Source of the DNA: Gracilariopsis chorda
Lineage: Eukaryota > Rhodophyta > Florideophyceae > Gracilariales > Gracilariaceae
Assembly (NCBI GenBank): GCA_003194525.1
Contig: NBIV01000573.1
Span: 1 to 34,957, forward strand
Direction: 5' to 3'
Length of the DNA: 34,957 nucleotides
In this document: positions 31,365-34,957 of the stretch, in pieces
Layout of the letters: every line of letters begins with the position of its first letter
How positions within the stretch are numbered: the stretch's first letter is position 1
Translations under genes and position numbers: made by a program
Notes under the pieces: generated by a model
What the model was told of the DNA's origin: nothing
Database searches by the model: none
The model's input: only the letters and a program-made list of their open reading frames with translations

Positions 31365-31694
31365 ACAATCAGTAAAGCTGCTCTCGGTCAATCATCGCCT
31401 ACGAGATGATGCACAGCTCCGTTGCATGCTGCTCCACCACTGCCTCCCCAACCCCAACATCCTCCCACACCTCCACCGTCACACCCCCGAACTCGAACCG
31501 CCATCAAATGTCCGCTCGAGCCCCTTGCCCTCTCGCTCTACGTGAAACCATCCCCGCCATCACAGACCCCATCCTTCTTCCCGACTGCCTGCCCCTTTGT
31601 CCCCACCGTCCGTCGTTTCGCCCTCCCGAAACGAAAAGCCGCTCCCGTCGCCCACCGCTTTATCGCGTTTCATGTTGGATAGATCCTATCCGCC

Positions 31695-32455
31695 ATGAAA
31701 CCCACCTCCGGCGTACTGTCCATCATCAATCGCGCCCGACAACCGACAACGTCCACCCGCAAGGTTTGTCGTCCCGCCAATTGCGTTCGTGCCCACACCA
31801 AAGGTATCCTCGCTCCCCACATCGAGCTACCTGCCCATGCTCTCCGAAATTGAGTATAATGCGATTGCCGGCCTTTGGAAACATCATGAATTCTCCGCTT
31901 GCGCCTCTGTAGAAGGCTCGAACAGAAACCAGAACGAAGACCGTGTTCTGCGATCATGTCAACCGTATCTGTGTCGTGTGCGATGGACATGAGATTGGAG
32001 TGGTTTGAAATGCATCCCATGAGCAGATTGCCACCAATACCACTAACAGTTTTCCGCCTAGTCTGGTTTTGCAAACGCCGGTGCTCAAACTTTTGAAGAA
32101 CTACACCGCATCTTGCTCTCCAAGTCTGACAATTTGACTGTGCTGGGAACTACTGTGGCTTTGATTCTTGTGTGCGATGCGAGCCGCGCCATGCAGGTGG
32201 CGCATATGGGCCACTTCGGCGTCATTGGTCATTGCAGCGGATGGTCACGCAAGACCACCCTCCGCACCGCCCCAACGAAATGCAACGAATTGAAAACGGC
32301 GGTGGCTTTGTGTTGGAAGGTGGAATGAATCGAGTTGTGCCTTTGAGTCGTGGTATTGGCGAAAATCTGTCGAAAAAGATGGTGCCACCTACTCCGGACA
32401 TGAATAACTGCAGTTTGAACGACGATGGCCAGTTGGTGGCGTTGAGTACGGATGG
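31695..32455 (+). pseudogene. PP2C-type phosphatase interrupted by a LINE (copy D)
   Basis: The start region parallels copy C, including the same +1 shift between the ATG frame and the phosphatase frame (VPTPKVSSLPTSSYLP). NRNQNEDRVL is the NED motif. After a frame change, RICVVCDGHEIGVV corresponds to DGHG with the second Gly changed to Glu. Later, NEMQRIENGGGFVLEGGMNR, VVPLSRGIGENLSKKM and QLVALSTDG match the family. The coding sequence stops inside the DGxW motif at the LINE insertion and resumes after it at 34942. Several frameshifts show that it is a pseudogene apart from the insertion. Confidence 0.8.
32444..32455 (+). repeat. Left target-site duplication of the LINE
   Basis: GAGTACGGATGG (12 bp) lies within the PP2C DGxW motif. 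The identical 12 bases occur at 34942-34953, right after the (GA)n tail. Confidence 0.88.
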
Positions 32456-32509
32456 GCTCAGAGCATTTATTATGGATCGTAGATGGACATGCCGATGAAA
32501 CACCGCAGA

Positions 32510-32970
32510 TACACGGCCGTATGTTGTTCCCCAGGGTCTTCCACAAGGCAGCACGCTTTCACCGGGTTGTGGTTGGCGTACGTAGCGGACTTACCAGAGA
32601 GAATCAGACAAGGGAACGAACGCATAGCAGTCAGTATGTTCGCAGACGATGTTTCAATCTCAACAACACAGAGGAAACTAGAGTACTGCAGAAACCCTTC
32701 TGCAAAAAGCAGTAGAGAGATTGGAAGAGTACTGCAAGGAAAACAATATCAGACTGAACCAACAAAGACTTCGATAGTCCCATTCACGTACGCACAATGG
32801 AAGAAAGACAGGGATAAGTACGAATTGAAGGTTGCAGGCGTATGGATAACACTATCAGAATGCACAAGGTTTCTTGGAGTCTTGTTAGACTGCCGCCTTA
32901 ACTTTCACCGCCACTTGAATAGATTGCAGCAAAGTACAGAGCGCGCTCACGCATACTCCGAAGATTAACA
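32510..32970 (+). pseudogene. LINE reverse transcriptase, C-terminal part
   Basis: VPQGLPQGSTLSPG (about 32527-32566) is the RT 'PQGS..SP' motif. A one-base shift leads into LWLAYVADLPERI. AVSMFADDVSIS gives the catalytic F-A-D-D box at about 32640. A further shift gives TLLQKAVERLEEYCKENNIR, and RFLGVLLDCRLNFHRHL is the 'LGv.lD..l.f..H' motif that closes LINE RTs. All catalytic Asp residues of this part remain. The N-terminal RT motifs are absent through truncation. Confidence 0.85.
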
Positions 32971-33522
32971 GGCACAACTTGGGAGGCGATTGGACTACTA
33001 TGAATACATTTCGCATGGGATTCGTTGAACCCTTGGTCAAGTATGCTGCTAGTGTAGTCATACCAAATGCGCTAACGGGCGCTGTCGAAGAAGTAGAAAG
33101 AGCAAGAAATGAAGCGTCTTGAATTCAAACAGGCTGTCCAAAGTCATCACCGGTTTCGAAACTTCGAAAGTTGCTCGACCAGCCAAGTCTTTACACAGTG
33201 GCAGCTTCTCAAGCTTCAAAACTGTATGAGAAAGCCAAAAGATGTATGGAAGAGAAAACTGACGCCAATTGCACTTGCAATACGACGGGAATCTATGACT
33301 CGAATCAGAAAGTCTCGGTCTTCTTTCAAAAGGCTGCGGAGAATCATCTGGCCCAATGTGGACTTTTGCAACTACCGAGAGCACCATTAACTCAAGAAAC
33401 TGGATTGTGTAGTACCGAAAAGTATAAACTTTCACTACACACCTTGTTCAAAAACAGACCCTGTGGAATACCAAAGGTTCCAAGCAACGAAAGCTTTACA
33501 GTCACTACCGTCTGCAGACTGT

Positions 33523-34200
33523 GAGATTTGGACTGATGGGTCGGTTGGTAATCCCCAATGGCTGAAGAACGCGAAGCCCTTACGAACAGCTGTGGAATGG
33601 ACGAGGGGTGGTATACCGGCTCAATTGTTTATCCTCCCAAGTTTGAAAGGCATAGAGGAAAAGTACAGGAGTTCAGCAAAGGCATGCGAAGGCACCGGAC
33701 ATCGTTATTCAATACGATGACGGATTTGTCATGGCGTATGAAGTGAACAACAATGGAATTCTATAAAAGATGCGGATGGTCATACATTGAACATGAACCC
33801 AGTAGTAGTTGATGAAGTAGGAGGAAGTGCGTTCGGAATATGGTGGAACGGGTCACAGATTCCGGAGACGGGAACAGCACCTTCAGGCGTCGGGTTTGCT
33901 CTTTTTTCGCGGAAGTTATTGCGTTGAAGAACGTTATTCAGAAGGTGAACGAGAAAGTTAAGGCGGGCTGGAGAGGAAACATTTGAATTGTGACCGATTC
34001 ACAAAGTGTGTTGGAAAAGTTAAGTGGCGCGGTTCGGAAGCAGTGCTATTATATGCAGGAAGTTTCAGCGTTGGTAAGCGAAATATTGAACGTTTGTTCT
34101 GTGGATGCGCTGTGGATACCAATTCATTGCGGTCTTACAAGGAATGAAATGTTGACAGCTTAGCCAGGAACGCATTGGACTTACCATTGGAAGATCAGCT
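33523..34200 (+). pseudogene. LINE RNase H domain
   Basis: CEIWTDGSVGN (about 33520) is the start of RNase H with its first Asp. VTDSQSVLEKLSGAV (about 33990) gives the mid-domain Asp. WIPIHCGLTRNEM, followed after a frameshift by DSLARNALDLP (about 34118-34180), gives the final 'H.G..gNe..D.lA' motif. The order and spacing fit a LINE-encoded RNase H. Several indels break it. Confidence 0.8.
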
Positions 34201-34289
34201 GTCGGTTCCTATGATTACGCTGACGTGGGAAGAAGAGTGAAAATCAAAGCGCGTTCCCAATCGGTAATGAAGGTTGTCCCAGAGTCATT

Positions 34290-34903
34290 GCAAAAAGTAG
34301 TTTCGCAAAGGAAGCGGAAGTGACACTTTATCAGTTGTCAGTAGGACACACGCCTTATTTGCACCCGCTAGGCTCTCATTTACTCAAGAAGAGACTAGTC
34401 TGTACTTGCAGACCAGTGTTGCTCGGGTACGCTACGCAGGCGAATATCGACTGTGTGCGGTATTCTCGCAAGGAAAATAAACAGGCACGAAGACCTCAGA
34501 AGTCCTACTGAGGTTGCCTCCTTCTCCCAGAGTTCTTCCTCTGAGAGTCGGCTTTTATATTCTATTTCTACTGCGCACCGTTCCATATGGGTTGCGTGTG
34601 CGCTGCGCTACCTGCCGCGCAATTCAGAGTGATTCAAATGGAATCGTTCTTTCTTATCGGGAAACACCTGTTTCCAATTCGGGGAATTGCTCGCTCCATC
34701 AACAACCAGGAGTGCTGAACGACATTGAACATTTTCTATTGCGATGCCCTTTGAGAAGCTCGACCAGGAGAGTAAGCCTACCTCCCCTTCGCGAACGTTG
34801 TGGTTTATCAGTTGACGAACTTATTCGGAAATGGCCTGAAAACGTGTTGGTATACCTAGTGAGAGAACGCTTCTTTGAAAAGAAAACGATCTGCGCTATG
34901 TAG
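34290..34903 (+). pseudogene. LINE C-terminal region
   Basis: EVTLYQLSVGHTPYLHPLG is the 'L.rLrtGht' segment that follows RNase H in many LINE ORF2 proteins. NDIEHFLLRCPLRSSTRR is the 'EdieHfLl.CP' terminal Cys/His motif. The reading ends at a TAG at 34901, and ~20 bp later the (GA)n tail starts. Confidence 0.75.
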
Positions 34904-34925
34904 GAATTAGACATAGGCACCCATA

Positions 34926-34944
34926 AAGAGAGAGAGAGAGAGAG
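34926..34944 (+). repeat. (GA)n tail of the LINE
   Basis: A run of about nine GA units directly precedes the right target duplication. A microsatellite tail instead of poly(A) is known for several LINE clades. Confidence 0.8.
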
Positions 34945-34957
34945 TACGGATGGATGT
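34942..34957 (+). pseudogene. Right target duplication and resumption of PP2C copy D
   Basis: GAGTACGGATGG is followed by atgt, where copy A has acgttgg (minus strand). The codons give S-T-D-G and then the start of the next residues of the DGxW motif, so the rest of copy D should continue beyond the window. Confidence 0.8.

Larger units (their letters stand above)
32456..34941 (+). mobile_element. 5'-truncated non-LTR retrotransposon with RNase H
   Basis: The element begins in mid-RT, has RNase H after RT and ends in a (GA)n tail. That arrangement suits I-like or Tad-like LINE clades. The endonuclease and any ORF1 are missing, as expected of 5' truncation during target-primed insertion. A perfect 12-bp target duplication (GAGTACGGATGG) bounds it inside PP2C copy D. 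Multiple frameshifts and stops show that it is inactive. Confidence 0.88.

Noticed and set aside
1..34957. CRISPR arrays, rRNA genes, bacterial operons or ribosome binding sites
   Set aside because: None seen. Repeats present are LTRs, inverted repeats, microsatellites and duplicated gene blocks typical of a eukaryotic nuclear genome.

Overview
This window looks like nuclear DNA from a eukaryote and is rich in transposable elements. I see no bacterial operon, CRISPR array, rRNA or recognisable tRNA. The evidence for a eukaryote is a Ty1/copia element primed from initiator tRNA-Met, a tyrosine-recombinase (YR) retrotransposon, a non-LTR retrotransposon, a hAT-type MITE, TATA and CCAAT promoter signals, and eukaryotic PP2C phosphatase sequences. 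The copia pol resembles the aquatic GalEa-type copia lineage known from red algae and some marine animals. A red alga or another aquatic eukaryote is therefore a reasonable guess, but it is not proven.

Layout, left to right. 1-2560: nothing assignable. 2565-3565: left arm of a ~1 kb inverted repeat whose right arm is at 17191-18457. About 13.6 kb lies between the arms. It holds a decayed YR retrotransposon (~6540-11140; gag, RT-RNase H, YR), a 183-bp hAT-like MITE with an 8-bp target duplication, two truncated PP2C pseudogenes in opposite orientations (12025-13137), a strong 86-nt hairpin, an unassigned broken frame and a possible Sel1-like fragment. Two divergent copies of an unrecognised small gene (16385-16760 minus; 18936-19415 plus) flank the right arm.

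21030-22434 and 31018-32455 are two copies of a larger block: a promoter-like region with paired CACGTG boxes around a CCAAT box, followed by a nearly full-length but broken PP2C gene. Between them is a structurally complete but coding-dead copia element on the minus strand (24797-29832). It has 199/234-bp LTRs about 91% alike, a GCCGT target duplication, a half-tRNA(iMet) primer site, a polypurine tract, and gag-PR-INT-RT-RH with an apparent Tudor-like insert between INT and RT.

The window ends with a 5'-truncated non-LTR element (32456-34941). It sits inside the fourth PP2C copy and is bounded by a perfect 12-bp target duplication, with a (GA)n tail. The PP2C sequence resumes in the last few bases.

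No gene here is clearly intact and functional. The best candidate for a living host gene is the small duplicated gene next to the right arm. The rest records segmental duplication and transposon insertion followed by decay.
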